Shown: positions 8,390 through 16,693 of the stretch, piece after piece
Numbering within the stretch: position 1 is the first letter of the stretch
How the letters are laid out: every line of letters starts with the position of its first letter
From: Curtobacterium herbarum
Lineage (GTDB): Bacteria; Actinomycetota; Actinomycetes; Actinomycetales; Microbacteriaceae
DNA length: 64,000 nt
Direction: 5' to 3'
Assembly: GCF_016907335.1 (NCBI RefSeq)
Contig: NZ_JAFBBT010000001.1
Span: 1,488,001 to 1,552,000 of the forward strand
Made by a program: the position numbers and the translations under genes
Notes under the pieces: model-generated
Told to the model about the DNA's origin: nothing
What the model saw: only the letters and a program-made list of their open reading frames with translations
Databases searched by the model: none

Positions 8390-9166
8390 ATGACCACACG
8401 TCGAGCCGTCGTCACCGGAGCCAGCTCCGGCATCGGCGCCGCCACCGTCCGCCTGTTCCGCCAGCACGGCTGGGACGTCCTCGCCGTCGCCCGCCGCGCC
8501 GACCGACTCGAGGCGCTCGCCGCGGAGACCGGCGCGGACACCCTGGTCGTCGACGTCACGGACGACGCCGACGTGACGGCGCTCGCCACACGGGTCGACG
8601 AGCTCGGCGGCGTGGACGTGCTCGTCAACAACGCCGGTGGAGCGTTCGGGTCGGCCTCGGTCGAGCACGGCGACGTCGACGACTGGCGGGCGATGTTCGA
8701 GGTGAACGTCCTCGGCACGAAGCGTGTCACCGCGGCCCTCCTGCCGGCCCTCCGTCGTCGTGCGGCCGCGGTCGGTGGTGCCGACGTCGTCACCGTGACG
8801 AGCACCGCTGGCTTCGTCGCGTACGAGAACGGCGGCGGGTACGTCGCCGCGAAGCACGCCGAGCACGCCCTGGTCGGGGTGCTCCGGCTCGAGCTGAACG
8901 GCGAACCGATCCGCGTCGTCGAGATCGCTCCCGGCATGGTGAAGACCGACGAGTTCGCCCTCGTCCGGTTCGGCGGCGACCGTGACGCGGCTGCCGCGGT
9001 CTACGACGGGGTGGAGGCACCGCTGGTCGCCGACGACGTGGCCGAGGCGATCGTGCACGCGGTCGAGCTGCCGGCGCACGTCAACCTGGACCTGGTGACG
9101 GTCCGGCCGGTGGCGCAGTCGGCGCAGCACAAGCTCGCGCGCGGGCCGCTGACCCCGAAGGTGTAG
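8390..9166 (+). CDS. SDR family oxidoreductase
   Basis: Classical short-chain dehydrogenase of 258 residues with the Rossmann motif TGASSGIG at about 9-16, the structural NNAGG block, and a catalytic Ser/Tyr/Lys set visible as TSTAGF and YVAAK. The extension PGMVKTDEF after the beta-strand is also typical. The N-terminal dinucleotide region (VARRADRLEAL) has Arg residues that usually favour NADP(H). It resembles serine 3-dehydrogenase/YdfG-like enzymes, but the substrate cannot be read from sequence. ATG 8390 has GAGGAG at ideal spacing. It is followed by short tandem repeats and a strong terminator hairpin. Confidence 0.88.
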   Translation: MTTRRAVVTGASSGIGAATVRLFRQHGWDVLAVARRADRLEALAAETGADTLVVDVTDDADVTALATRVDELGGVDVLVNNAGGAFGSASVEHGDVDDWRAMFEVNVLGTKRVTAALLPALRRRAAAVGGADVVTVTSTAGFVAYENGGGYVAAKHAEHALVGVLRLELNGEPIRVVEIAPGMVKTDEFALVRFGGDRDAAAAVYDGVEAPLVADDVAEAIVHAVELPAHVNLDLVTVRPVAQSAQHKLARGPLTPKV

Positions 9167-9169
9167 CGA

Positions 9170-9248
9170 CCGGCAGCGCACCCGCGCCGGCAGCGCACCC
9201 GCGCCGGCACCAGCCGCGCCGGCACCACCCGCGCCGGCACCACCCGGG
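9170..9248 (+). repeat. short tandem repeat, five units of 15-17 bp
   Basis: Five head-to-tail units beginning CCGGCA: two of 17 bp (9170 and 9187) and three of 15 bp (9204, 9219, 9234). They sit directly after the SDR stop codon and run into the terminator hairpin. A local slippage-type minisatellite is likely; no coding role is seen. Confidence 0.8.
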
Positions 9249-9267
9249 CGGCGCACCGCCCGGGTGG
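9240..9267 (+). terminator. strong hairpin terminator after the SDR gene
   Basis: A perfect 12-bp stem (CCACCCGGGCGG pairing with CCGCCCGGGTGG) closes a 4-nt CGCA loop. No U-run follows, as is common for GC-rich actinobacterial terminators. It separates the SDR gene from the PRTase promoter at 9302. Confidence 0.75.
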
Positions 9268-9301
9268 GCAACGCGGGTCGCGGGCGGAGCATCCCTGCCG
9301 G

Positions 9302-9307
9302 TACCGT
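9302..9307 (+). promoter_or_regulatory. -10 box of a probable leaderless promoter (PRTase operon)
   Basis: TACCGT ends 6 nt before ATG 9314. No Shine-Dalgarno sequence is seen in between, which fits a leaderless mRNA. Confidence 0.5.
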
Positions 9308-9313
9308 GGGCGG

Positions 9314-9844
9314 ATGCCGATCAGCAGCGAACCCGCGGAGTCTCCCGCCTCGTCGACCGTGACCGTGACGAGCGGACCGGAGGTGCTCGGCTGGCTCGAG
9401 TTCGGCGACGCCGCCCGGTTGCTCGCGAAGGACGTCCTGTCCGCTGGCTTCGAGCCCGAGGTCGTCGTCGCCGTGGCCCGCGGTGGGCTCATCATCGCCG
9501 GTGCCGTGGCCTACGCCCTCGGCACGAAGGAGTGCGGCTCGATCAACGTCGAGTTCTACACCGACGTCGAGCAGCGCCTGGAGGAGCCCGTCGTCCTCGC
9601 GCCGGCCCTCGACGCCCCGAGCCTCGCCGGCAAGCGGGTCCTGGTCGTCGACGACGTGTCCGACTCCGGCCGCACCCTGGCCCTGGTGGTCGACATCATC
9701 CGCACCGCGGGAGCCGACGTCCGCAGCGCCTGCCTGTACTCGAAGCCCGGCACCGTCCTCGAGCCGGACCACGTCTGGCGTCGTGTCGACGGCTGGATCA
9801 CGTTCCCGTGGAGCGCCCTCGCCCCGGTGACGGCCGAGTCGTGA
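9314..9844 (+). CDS. phosphoribosyltransferase family protein
   Basis: Type I PRTase of 176 residues. The PRPP-binding loop [14 protein letters not shown] (about 112-125) is complete, and [15 protein letters not shown] is the usual upstream loop. The length and layout resemble bacterial xanthine/hypoxanthine-type salvage PRTases, so a role in purine salvage or nucleobase handling is likely, but the base cannot be assigned. It is first in an operon whose second gene overlaps it by 4 nt and whose third is ung. Confidence 0.88.
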   Translation: MPISSEPAESPASSTVTVTSGPEVLGWLEFGDAARLLAKDVLSAGFEPEVVVAVARGGLIIAGAVAYALGTKECGSINVEFYTDVEQRLEEPVVLAPALDAPSLAGKRVLVVDDVSDSGRTLALVVDIIRTAGADVRSACLYSKPGTVLEPDHVWRRVDGWITFPWSALAPVTAES

Positions 9845-10560
9845 GCATCCACCTGGTCGGCGGCGGTCCCTTCGTCGCCGCGGACGCCGCCGCGCCCTTC
9901 ACCGCCGAGGCCACCGCACGCTCAGCCGCCGTCGGTCGTACCGTACCGCGCATCGCGCTGCTCTCCGTCGCCGGTGCCGACGGGTCCTCGCCGTCCTCGA
10001 CCGCGGACATCGCCGAGGTCCTCGGTGGCTCCCGTGCCGCCGAGGTCCTGGTCACCGAGGTCGCCGCGGGCGGGGTCTTCGACACCACGGTCCTCAGCGA
10101 CGTCGACGCACTCGTCGTGAACGGCGGCCGGACGCCCGACTACCTGGACGCCGTCGCCCCGCTCGTCGACCAGATCCGCCTGCTCGTCGCCGACGGGCTG
10201 CCCTACCTCGGCTACTCGGCCGGCGCGATGATCGCCGCGGACCGGGCCCTGGTCGGCGGCTTCCGCATCGGCGGCGTCGAGGTCTGCCCGGAAGCCGCGT
10301 CCGAGGGCCTGGACGAGGTCGAGCTCCGCGAAGGGCTCGGGCTCGTCGACCTGACGATCGACGTGCACGCGGTCCAGGCCGGCACCCTCGCCCGCCTCGT
10401 GGCCGCGGCCGAGGCCGAGTTCGTCACCGCGGGCCTGGCCATCGACGAGGACACCACGCTGGTCGTCGGCGAGGGCGCGCTCGAGGTCCGCGGCACCGGG
10501 AGCGTCTGGCGGGTGGTGGCGGGCGACGAGTCCGTCGCGGTCGCCACCATGGGCGCCTGA
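9841..10560 (+). CDS. S51-like peptidase / class I glutamine amidotransferase-like protein
   Basis: Protein of 239 residues with a GYSAGA nucleophile elbow (Ser126) and an N-terminal LVGGG. This is the fold of peptidase E/cyanophycinase (family S51), which cleave Asp-X or beta-aspartyl bonds. [14 protein letters not shown] matches the conserved strand-turn before the nucleophile. A downstream His candidate is in [10 protein letters not shown]. The GTG start at 9841 overlaps the PRTase stop (GTGA), so translation is likely coupled. Its biological partner in a PRTase-ung operon is not obvious; it might be a peptidase rather than an amidotransferase. Confidence 0.8.
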   Translation: MSIHLVGGGPFVAADAAAPFTAEATARSAAVGRTVPRIALLSVAGADGSSPSSTADIAEVLGGSRAAEVLVTEVAAGGVFDTTVLSDVDALVVNGGRTPDYLDAVAPLVDQIRLLVADGLPYLGYSAGAMIAADRALVGGFRIGGVEVCPEAASEGLDEVELREGLGLVDLTIDVHAVQAGTLARLVAAAEAEFVTAGLAIDEDTTLVVGEGALEVRGTGSVWRVVAGDESVAVATMGA

Positions 10561-10562
10561 GC

Positions 10563-11249
10563 GTGCAGCCGAAGCCCCTCGTCGACCTGGTCGACCCCGG
10601 CTGGGCGGAAGCACTCGCACCCGTCGAGGACGACGTCCACCGCATCGGTGACTGGCTCCGCGCCGAGACCGACGCCGGACGCCCGTACCTGCCCGCCGGT
10701 CCCGCCGTGCTCCGCGCCTTCGAGGACCCGTTCGACCGGGTGAAGGTGCTCGTCGTCGGGCAGGACCCCTACCCGACGCCCGGGCACCCGATCGGGCTGT
10801 CCTTCGCCGTCGACCCGCACGTCCGCCCGGTCCCGCGCAGCCTGCAGAACGTCTACCGCGAGCTGCACGACGACCTCGGTGTCACCCCGCCCCCGCACGG
10901 CGACCTGCGCGCCTGGTCGGACCAGGGCGTGCTGCTGCTCAACCGGGTGCTCACCGTCGGCGTCGGCGAACCCGCCAGCCACCGCGGCAAGGGCTGGGAG
11001 CGCGTCACCGAGCGGGCCGTGGAGGCGCTCGTCGCCCGTGGCCTTCCGCTCGTCGCCGTGCTCTGGGGTGCGCAGGCCGCGTCGGTCCGGCCGCTCCTCG
11101 GCGACACCCCGGTCGTGGCGTCGGCACACCCCAGCCCGCTCAGCGCCTCCCGCGGGTTCTTCGGCAGCCGGCCGTTCTCGGCGGTCAACGACCTGCTCGT
11201 CGCCCAGGGCGCGGACCCCGTCGACTGGACACTGCCGACGGAGGCATGA
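10563..11249 (+). CDS. ung: uracil-DNA glycosylase
   Basis: Family 1 uracil-DNA glycosylase of 228 residues that removes uracil from DNA as the first step of base-excision repair. The catalytic Asp is in [18 protein letters not shown] (Asp68), and the second motif [14 protein letters not shown] is complete near the C-terminus. The start is GTG 10563, 2 nt after the preceding gene, so it is in the same operon. The length matches the family. Confidence 0.96.
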   Translation: MQPKPLVDLVDPGWAEALAPVEDDVHRIGDWLRAETDAGRPYLPAGPAVLRAFEDPFDRVKVLVVGQDPYPTPGHPIGLSFAVDPHVRPVPRSLQNVYRELHDDLGVTPPPHGDLRAWSDQGVLLLNRVLTVGVGEPASHRGKGWERVTERAVEALVARGLPLVAVLWGAQAASVRPLLGDTPVVASAHPSPLSASRGFFGSRPFSAVNDLLVAQGADPVDWTLPTEA

Positions 11250-11260
11250 CGGGCCTCCCG

Positions 11261-11266
11261 TAGGCT
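11261..11266 (+). promoter_or_regulatory. -10 box of a probable leaderless promoter (GNAT)
   Basis: TAGGCT ends 6 nt before GTG 11273. The same hexamer at the same distance precedes the amidase at 19415. Confidence 0.5.
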
Positions 11267-11272
11267 CGGGTC

Positions 11273-11881
11273 GTGCTCGAGGAGGAATACCAGCAGCGGC
11301 GGGTGCTGCCGCGGCACCTGCGTGCCCCGGCGCCGGTCGAGCCGGCGTTCGCGTACGCGATCCGTCCCGCAACCGCCGCCGACCTGCCCGAGGTCCGCGA
11401 GATCCACACGCACTACGTGCGGAACTCGTCGGTGACCTTCGACGCGGCCGCGTTCACCTTCGCGGCGTGGAAGAAGCGGTTCGACGAGGTCCAGCGCCGC
11501 AAGCTGCCGTTCCTGGTGGCCGAGAACCCGTCCGGACAGGTCCTCGGGTACGCGCTCGTCGAACCGTGGAACATCCGCGACCGGTCCAACCGGGTGGTCG
11601 AGGACTCGATCTACCTCGGTGCGGCGGCCGGGGGCAAGGGGCTCGGACGGGCGCTGATGGAGGCGCTGCTCGAGGCCTGCCGGACCGTCGGGGTGCGCGA
11701 GGTGATCGCGGTGATCGCCGACCGGTCCGCGGACGCGTCGATCCGACTGCATGCGCGGCTCGGGTTCGAGGAGGTCGGGCGGATGGGGCGTGTCGGCTAC
11801 AAGTACGACCGGTGGCTCGGCACGGTCACGATGCGCCTGCGACTGCGGAGCACCCGGAAGCCGCTCTTCGGCGGGCGCTGA
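11273..11881 (+). CDS. GNAT N-acetyltransferase, phosphinothricin-acetyltransferase-like
   Basis: Protein of 202 residues with a GNAT domain at about 27-195. IRPATAADLPEVREIHTHYVRNSSVTFD and later LGRALMEALLEACR (acetyl-CoA pyrophosphate loop) and HARLGFEEVGRM match the PAT/YncA type of N-acetyltransferase acting on small amino-group substrates. A 26-residue extension before the domain (LEEEYQQRRVLPRHL) is unusual; an internal start would remove it, but the -10 box at 11261 supports GTG 11273. The substrate is unknown. It converges on the gntR gene across a 17-bp duplicated spacer. Confidence 0.85.
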   Translation: MLEEEYQQRRVLPRHLRAPAPVEPAFAYAIRPATAADLPEVREIHTHYVRNSSVTFDAAAFTFAAWKKRFDEVQRRKLPFLVAENPSGQVLGYALVEPWNIRDRSNRVVEDSIYLGAAAGGKGLGRALMEALLEACRTVGVREVIAVIADRSADASIRLHARLGFEEVGRMGRVGYKYDRWLGTVTMRLRLRSTRKPLFGGR

Positions 11882-11885
11882 CCGG

Positions 11886-11919
11886 CCGGGCAGACCGACC
11901 GACCGGGCAGACCGACCGA
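11886..11919 (+). repeat. 17-bp direct repeat, two copies
   Basis: Two exact copies of a 17-bp unit (CCGGGCAGACCGACCGA) back to back between the convergent ends of the GNAT and gntR genes. No stem-loop is evident. Confidence 0.75.
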
Positions 11920-11926
11920 CCGGACG

Positions 11927-12625
11927 TCAGCCCGCCTCCGCGATGAACTCGTCGCGGGTGGTGCGCACCAGGTCGGCGGCCGCGTCGGAGGCGACCCGGG
12001 CCTCCCGGTCGACGACCGCCCGTCCGACGGCCTCGTGCCGGGCTGCTGCCTCGGCCGTCCACCCGGTGATGGTGTCCCGGGACTCACTCGTCCGGGTGCG
12101 GAGCAGTGCCTCGACGGTGCCCGCGAAGTGGGCGAAGACGCTGTTGCCGGACCCGGTGAGCAGGGCGCGGTGGAAGCGGACGTCGGCGTCGAGGTAGGCG
12201 CGTCCGTCGCCGGCGGCCGCTGCGGCGACCATGTCCTCGGCGGCGGCCAGCACCGCGTCGGCCGCGGCGCCGCCGTGTCCGGCGGTCAGCCAGGCGGCGA
12301 CCGGCTCGATGCCCAGGCGGAGCTCGAGCAGTTCGCGCTGCTGCGTGAAGTAGGCGCCCGCGGAACCGCGCCAGCGGATCACCGACGGCGACAGGAGCTC
12401 CCACCGGGTCGCCGGCTGGACCTGTGTGCCGACGCGCTGTCGGGGCTCGACCAGGCCGAGGGACTGCAGGACGCGGAGCGCCTCGCGGACGACCGAGCGT
12501 GAGACGCCGAACTCGGCGACGACGTCGTCGGGTCGGAGCACGGTGCCCGGTGCGAGGGTGCCGTCGACGATGCGCTGCCCGAGCGTGTCGAGCACGTGGG
12601 CGTGCAGGCCGCCGGGTGCGGGCAT
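11927..12625 (-). CDS. GntR/FadR-family regulator of the gluconate genes
   Basis: Transcription factor of 232 residues with an N-terminal winged helix (about 8-75, VVAEFGVSRSVVREALRVLQSLGLVEPRQRVGTQV) and a C-terminal FCD domain with the metal-ligand pattern Asp/His (DADVRFHRAL ... RHEAVGRAV). FCD regulators bind small carboxylates. Being divergent from gntP-gntK, it most likely represses them and is released by gluconate or 6-phosphogluconate (inference from context). The ATG at 12625 has GAGGAGGAA upstream. Confidence 0.9.
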   Translation of the reverse strand: MPAPGGLHAHVLDTLGQRIVDGTLAPGTVLRPDDVVAEFGVSRSVVREALRVLQSLGLVEPRQRVGTQVQPATRWELLSPSVIRWRGSAGAYFTQQRELLELRLGIEPVAAWLTAGHGGAAADAVLAAAEDMVAAAAAGDGRAYLDADVRFHRALLTGSGNSVFAHFAGTVEALLRTRTSESRDTITGWTAEAAARHEAVGRAVVDREARVASDAAADLVRTTRDEFIAEAG

Positions 12626-12730
12626 CGTTCCTCCTCGAGGGGCCGGGTCGCACGGATGTGTGCGCGGTGACCATTGCAGCGGCAGACTGCGCCTGAGTCC
12701 GGGTGGCGCGCGGGCGACGACGATGTAGTG

Positions 12731-12745
12731 TGATTAATCAGATTA
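12731..12745. promoter_or_regulatory. candidate GntR operator, AT-rich palindromes
   Basis: TGATTAATCA (12731-12740) is a perfect 10-bp palindrome, overlapped by TAATCAGATTA (12735-12745), an inverted repeat around one base. It is an AT-rich island in very GC-rich DNA, lying in the 229-nt divergent gap between gntR and gntP. Operators of this kind are typical for FCD-type GntR repressors. The rest of this gap shows no other feature. Confidence 0.65.
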
Positions 12746-12854
12746 TTGCCGTGACGGCCGCGGGTGGGATCAGCACCCCGGTCGAGCCACCACCAGCAGC
12801 AGGACGGCAGCAGCGACGGCAGCAGCGCAGGAGCTGCTCCAGGAAGGGGCGCAG

Positions 12855-14363
12855 ATGCCTCACCTCCAGACCACCGCAGCGAGCACGAGTCGCGTGCTCG
12901 CCGCAGGGACCGAGACGGTCGAACCGTCCGGACCGATCCCACAGCTCGTCATCGCCGCCCTCCTCGGCATCGTGGTGATCATCGCCCTCATCACCTGGCT
13001 CAAGGTGCACCCCTTCGTCGCCCTGACGATCGGGGCACTCGGCGTCGGCCTCGGTGCCGGTCTCGCCCCGGAGAAGGCGGTGACGAGCTTCGGTGACGGC
13101 TTCGGTGCCACCATGACGAGCGTCGGCATCCTCGTCGGCCTCGGCTCGATGTTCGGCAAGCTCCTGGTCGACTCGGGTGCCGCCGACCGGGTCGTCGACA
13201 CCCTGGTCCGCCGGTCCTCGGCCGCCGCACTGCCCTGGACGATGGCCCTCATCGGCGCGCTGATCGGCCTGCCGATGTTCTTCGAGGTCGGCCTGGTCCT
13301 GCTCATCCCGATCATCGTCCTGGTCGCCAAGCGCAGCGACGTCCCGATCATGAAGATCGCGATCCCTGCCCTGGCCGGCCTGTCGACGATGCACGCGTTC
13401 GTCCCGCCGCACCCCGGCCCGCTGGTCGCGGTGTCGACCGTGGGCGCGGACCTCGGCACGACGCTGGCCTTCGGCATCGTGCTCGCCGTCCCCGTCATCG
13501 TGCTGGCCGGCCCGGTCTTCGCCCGCTTCGCGGCGCGCTGGGTCGACATCCCGGTGCCGGACATCTTCGGCTCCCGTGGCGAGGACCCCGCGCACCCCGG
13601 CCGGGAGGCCCGTCGCAGCCCCGCCACGGAGGACACGGCATCCCTGCCGAACGGCAAGAGCGACTTCACGCGCGTCATCAGCGAACCGCGCAACCCGTCC
13701 TTCGCGGTCGCCCTGGCCGGCATCCTGCTGCCCGTCGTGCTCATGCTCGCGCAGGCGATCCGCGAGGCCACCGTGCCCTACGCGGGCGGCGCCTGGGTCG
13801 GGGTGCTCGACTTCCTCGGGACGCCGATGATCGCGATCGGCATCGCCACCGTCTACGCGATGGTGTTCTTCGCGATCGGTGGCGGCATGGACCGGTCGGC
13901 GGTCGCGAAGTCGCTCGAGAGCGCGCTGCCGCCGGTCGCCGGGGTGCTGCTCATCGTCGGCGCCGGCGGTGGGTTCAAGCAGGTGCTCATCGACACGGGC
14001 ATCGGTGGCGTGATCGCCGACGCGGTCAAGGACTCCGGCATCTCGGTGCTCCTCGTCGCCTGGGTGGTCGCCGCCCTCGTCCGCGTCGCCACCGGGTCGG
14101 CGACCGTCGCGACCGTCACCGCCGCGGGCATCATGGCCCCGATCGCGCACGACCTGTCGTCGCCGGTGACCTCGCTGCTCGTGCTCGCGATCGGCGCCGG
14201 GTCGGTGTTCCTGTCGCACGTCAACGACGCCGGGTTCTGGCTGGTGAAGGGGTACCTCGGCACCACGGTCGGGCAGACGTTCAAGTCGTGGACGGTGCTC
14301 GAGTGCCTCATCTCGGTCACCGGGCTGGTCGGCGTCCTCGTCGCCGGGATCTTCATCCGATGA
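12855..14363 (+). CDS. gntP: GntP-family gluconate:H+ symporter
   Basis: Integral membrane permease of 502 residues with about 12-14 hydrophobic segments. PALAGLSTMHAFVPPHPGPLVAV is the signature block of GntP transporters, and the C-terminal SHVNDAGFWLVKGYLG is equally conserved. A hydrophilic loop at about 235-270 (SRGEDPAHPGREARRSPATED) is longer than in E. coli GntP. ATG 12855 has a Shine-Dalgarno AGGAAGGGG. It is coupled to gntK by a 4-nt overlap and divergent from the FCD regulator, so it imports the gluconate that GntK phosphorylates. Confidence 0.95.
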   Translation: MPHLQTTAASTSRVLAAGTETVEPSGPIPQLVIAALLGIVVIIALITWLKVHPFVALTIGALGVGLGAGLAPEKAVTSFGDGFGATMTSVGILVGLGSMFGKLLVDSGAADRVVDTLVRRSSAAALPWTMALIGALIGLPMFFEVGLVLLIPIIVLVAKRSDVPIMKIAIPALAGLSTMHAFVPPHPGPLVAVSTVGADLGTTLAFGIVLAVPVIVLAGPVFARFAARWVDIPVPDIFGSRGEDPAHPGREARRSPATEDTASLPNGKSDFTRVISEPRNPSFAVALAGILLPVVLMLAQAIREATVPYAGGAWVGVLDFLGTPMIAIGIATVYAMVFFAIGGGMDRSAVAKSLESALPPVAGVLLIVGAGGGFKQVLIDTGIGGVIADAVKDSGISVLLVAWVVAALVRVATGSATVATVTAAGIMAPIAHDLSSPVTSLLVLAIGAGSVFLSHVNDAGFWLVKGYLGTTVGQTFKSWTVLECLISVTGLVGVLVAGIFIR

Positions 14364-14905
14364 GCGCCGGGTCCGTCAGCACCGCGGCCGTCAGCGCTGT
14401 GGATGCCCGGGTGCTCGTCGTGATGGGCGTCTCCGGTTCGGGGAAGTCCACCGTCGCCGCGATGCTCGCCGAGCAGCTCGGGTGGGCGTTCGCCGAGGGG
14501 GACGCCATGCACCCCGCGTCGAACGTCGCCAAGATGCACGCCGGTACGCCCCTGACCGACGAGGACCGCTGGCCGTGGCTCGACGTCGTCGCGAGCTGGA
14601 TCCGCGACCACCTGCAGGCCGGGACGCACGGGGTGGTGACCTGCTCGGCACTGAAGCGGTCCTACCGGGACGTGCTGCGGGCCTCCGGGGTGGTGTTCGT
14701 GCACGTCGCCGGCGACCGCGCGCTCCTCGAGGAACGGATGTCCGCGCGCTCCGGGCACTTCATGCCGACCTCGCTGCTGCAGTCCCAGCTGGCGACGCTC
14801 GAGCCGCCGGAGCCGGACGAGGCGCACGTCACCGTCGCCGCCGACCGGACCCCGGCCGAGGAGGCCGCCGAGGTACTGGCGCTGCTGGGGCTGCCTCGGG
14901 ACTGA
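14360..14905 (+). CDS. gntK: gluconokinase
   Basis: P-loop kinase of 181 residues converting D-gluconate to 6-phosphogluconate with ATP, feeding the pentose phosphate pathway. The Walker A is GVSGSGKST (about 23-31), followed by FAEGDAMHPASNVAKMHAGTPLTDEDRWPWL, the gluconate kinase fingerprint, and CSALKRSYRD. ATG 14360 overlaps the gntP stop (ATGA). An N-terminal Ser/Ala-rich tail of about 15 residues precedes the core. Confidence 0.95.
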   Translation: MSAGSVSTAAVSAVDARVLVVMGVSGSGKSTVAAMLAEQLGWAFAEGDAMHPASNVAKMHAGTPLTDEDRWPWLDVVASWIRDHLQAGTHGVVTCSALKRSYRDVLRASGVVFVHVAGDRALLEERMSARSGHFMPTSLLQSQLATLEPPEPDEAHVTVAADRTPAEEAAEVLALLGLPRD

Positions 14906-14926
14906 GCGGCCGAAGCCGTCCGGCGG

Positions 14927-16591
14927 TCAGCCCTCGGTCACCCGCCCGGCCTCGACCCGCCACTGCCGGTCGAGCTGCACCGTGTCGAGCATCCGCCGGT
15001 CGTGGGTCACCAGCAGCAGCGTGCCCTCGTAGGTCTCGAGGGCCTGCTCCAGCTGTTCGATCGCGGTGAGGTCCAGGTGGTTCGTCGGCTCGTCGAGCAC
15101 GAGCACGTTCACCCCGCGGGCCTGCAGGAGCGCCAGTCCGGCCCGGGTCCGCTCGCCGGGTGAGAGCTCACCGGCGGCCCGCCCGACGTGGTCGGCCCTC
15201 AGCCCGAACTTCGCCAGCAGGGTGCGGACGTCCGCCGTCGTCATCTCGGGGACGAGCCCCTCGAACACCGCGGCGAGCGGCTCCGCACCCGTGAACAGCG
15301 AGCGGGCCTGGTCGACCTCGCCCACGGCGACGCTCGACCCGATCGACGCGGTGCCGCTCGTCGGCTCCTGCCGTCCGAGCAGCGCCCGCAGCAACGTCGA
15401 CTTGCCGGCGCCGTTCGGGCCCGTGATGCCGATCCGGTCGCCGCCGTTCACCTGCAGCGACACCGGGCCGAGCGTGAAGTCGCCCTGCTCGTACCGGGCG
15501 TCGGACAGCGTCGCGACGACGGCCGAGGACCGCGGTGCCTGGCCGATCGTGAACTCGAGCTGCCACTCCTTGCGGGGCTCCTCGACCTCGTCCAGGCGGG
15601 CGATCCGCGACTCCATCTGCCGCACCTTCTGCGCCTGCTTCTCGCTCGACTCGCTGGCGGCCTTGCGGCGGATCTTGTCGTTGTCGGGAGCCTTCTTCAT
15701 CGCGTTGCGCACGCCCTGGCTGGACCACTCGCGCTGGGTCCGGGCACGCGAGACCAGGTCCGCCTTCGTCGAGGCGAACTCGTCGTACGCGTCGCGCTTG
15801 TGCTGGCGGGCGATCTCGCGTTCCTCGAGGTACGCGTCGTACCCGCCACCGAACAGGCGGTTCGACGACTGCGCCAGGTCCAGCTCGAGGACCGCGGTCA
15901 CCGAGCGCGCCAGGAACTCGCGGTCGTGGCTGACCAGCACGACACCGCCGCGCAGGCCGCGCACGAACTCCTCGAGCCGGTCCAGCCCGTCCAGGTCCAG
16001 GTCGTTCGTCGGCTCGTCGAGCAGGACGATGTCGAACCGCGAGAGCAGCAGCGCCGCGAGCCCCACCCGGGCCGCCTGACCGCCGGACAGCGACGTCATG
16101 AGCGACTCCGCGGTGACCGAGCCGTCGGGTGCGTCGAGGGTCAGACCGAGGTCGGCGAGCACCACCGGCATCCGCTCGTCGAGGTCGGCGGCACCCGAGG
16201 CGAGCCACCGCTCGAGCGCGGTCGAGTACCGGTCCGCGGCCGCGTCGCCGGCGTCCGGCTCGCCGAGGGCCATCGCGGTCGCGTCCATCTCCGCCGCCGC
16301 CTCCGCACAACCGGTCCGACGCGCGACGTACCCGGCGACCGTCTCACCGGCCACCCGCTCGTGCTCCTGCGGCAGCCAGCCGACGAACGCGTCCGTCGGC
16401 GACAGGGACACCGTCCCGGCGAGCGGCTCGTCGACCCCGGCGAGCAGGCGGAGCAGCGTCGACTTGCCGGCGCCGTTCACGCCGACGACGCCGATCACGT
16501 CACCGGGCGCGACCGTGAGGTCGAGGGAGTCGAACAGCGTGCGGGCGGCGTAGCCGCCGGCGAGCCCCTTGGCGACGAGCGTGGCGGTCAT
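14927..16591 (-). CDS. ABC-F family ATPase
   Basis: Soluble protein of 554 residues with two ABC domains and no membrane segments: Walker A GVNGAGKSTLL (about 36-46) and GPNGAGKSTLL in the second half; signatures LSGGQAARVGLA and LSPGERTRAGLA; Walker B LLDEPTNDLDL and VLDEPTNHLDL. Between them lies the charged interdomain linker of ABC-F proteins. These act on the ribosome (EttA-like translation factors or antibiotic ribosome protection). The subfamily is not certain; macrolide/lincosamide protection is possible. ATG 16591 is preceded by a -10-like GACGAT 6 nt upstream; the long frame further upstream is spurious. Confidence 0.9.
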   Translation of the reverse strand: MTATLVAKGLAGGYAARTLFDSLDLTVAPGDVIGVVGVNGAGKSTLLRLLAGVDEPLAGTVSLSPTDAFVGWLPQEHERVAGETVAGYVARRTGCAEAAAEMDATAMALGEPDAGDAAADRYSTALERWLASGAADLDERMPVVLADLGLTLDAPDGSVTAESLMTSLSGGQAARVGLAALLLSRFDIVLLDEPTNDLDLDGLDRLEEFVRGLRGGVVLVSHDREFLARSVTAVLELDLAQSSNRLFGGGYDAYLEEREIARQHKRDAYDEFASTKADLVSRARTQREWSSQGVRNAMKKAPDNDKIRRKAASESSEKQAQKVRQMESRIARLDEVEEPRKEWQLEFTIGQAPRSSAVVATLSDARYEQGDFTLGPVSLQVNGGDRIGITGPNGAGKSTLLRALLGRQEPTSGTASIGSSVAVGEVDQARSLFTGAEPLAAVFEGLVPEMTTADVRTLLAKFGLRADHVGRAAGELSPGERTRAGLALLQARGVNVLVLDEPTNHLDLTAIEQLEQALETYEGTLLLVTHDRRMLDTVQLDRQWRVEAGRVTEG

Positions 16592-16597
16592 CCCCAC

Positions 16598-16603
16598 ATC
16601 GTC
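16598..16603 (-). promoter_or_regulatory. -10 box of a probable leaderless promoter (ABC-F)
   Basis: GACGAT on the minus strand ends 6 nt before ATG 16591. It is a weaker -10 match, but the spacing equals that of the other leaderless candidates. Confidence 0.4.
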
Positions 16604-16624
16604 CCACCTCACCGGGCCGGGCAC

Positions 16625-16676
16625 GCACCGGACGGGAGGCACGGTGCGGTCCGGTCCCGTGCCTCCCGTCCGGTGC
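16625..16676. repeat. perfect 20-bp inverted repeat in a divergent promoter region
   Basis: Arms at 16625-16644 (GCACCGGACGGGAGGCACGG) and 16657-16676 are exactly complementary, with a 12-nt loop. It fills most of the 102-nt gap between the divergent ABC-F and epimerase genes, so it cannot be a simple terminator for either. Possible roles: operator, bidirectional insulator, or a leader hairpin if either transcript starts further upstream. Confidence 0.8.
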
Positions 16677-16681
16677 GCTGC

Positions 16682-16687
16682 CAGACT
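16682..16687 (+). promoter_or_regulatory. -10 box of a probable leaderless promoter (epimerase)
   Basis: CAGACT ends 6 nt before ATG 16694. The same hexamer and spacing precede the arginase-like gene at 32837. Confidence 0.45.
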
Positions 16688-16693
16688 GACGGC

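Noticed and set aside
9841..11249. A toxin-antitoxin or defence cluster built on ung and the S51-like peptidase.
   Set aside because: ung is a normal family 1 repair enzyme and the neighbours look metabolic; nothing indicates defence.
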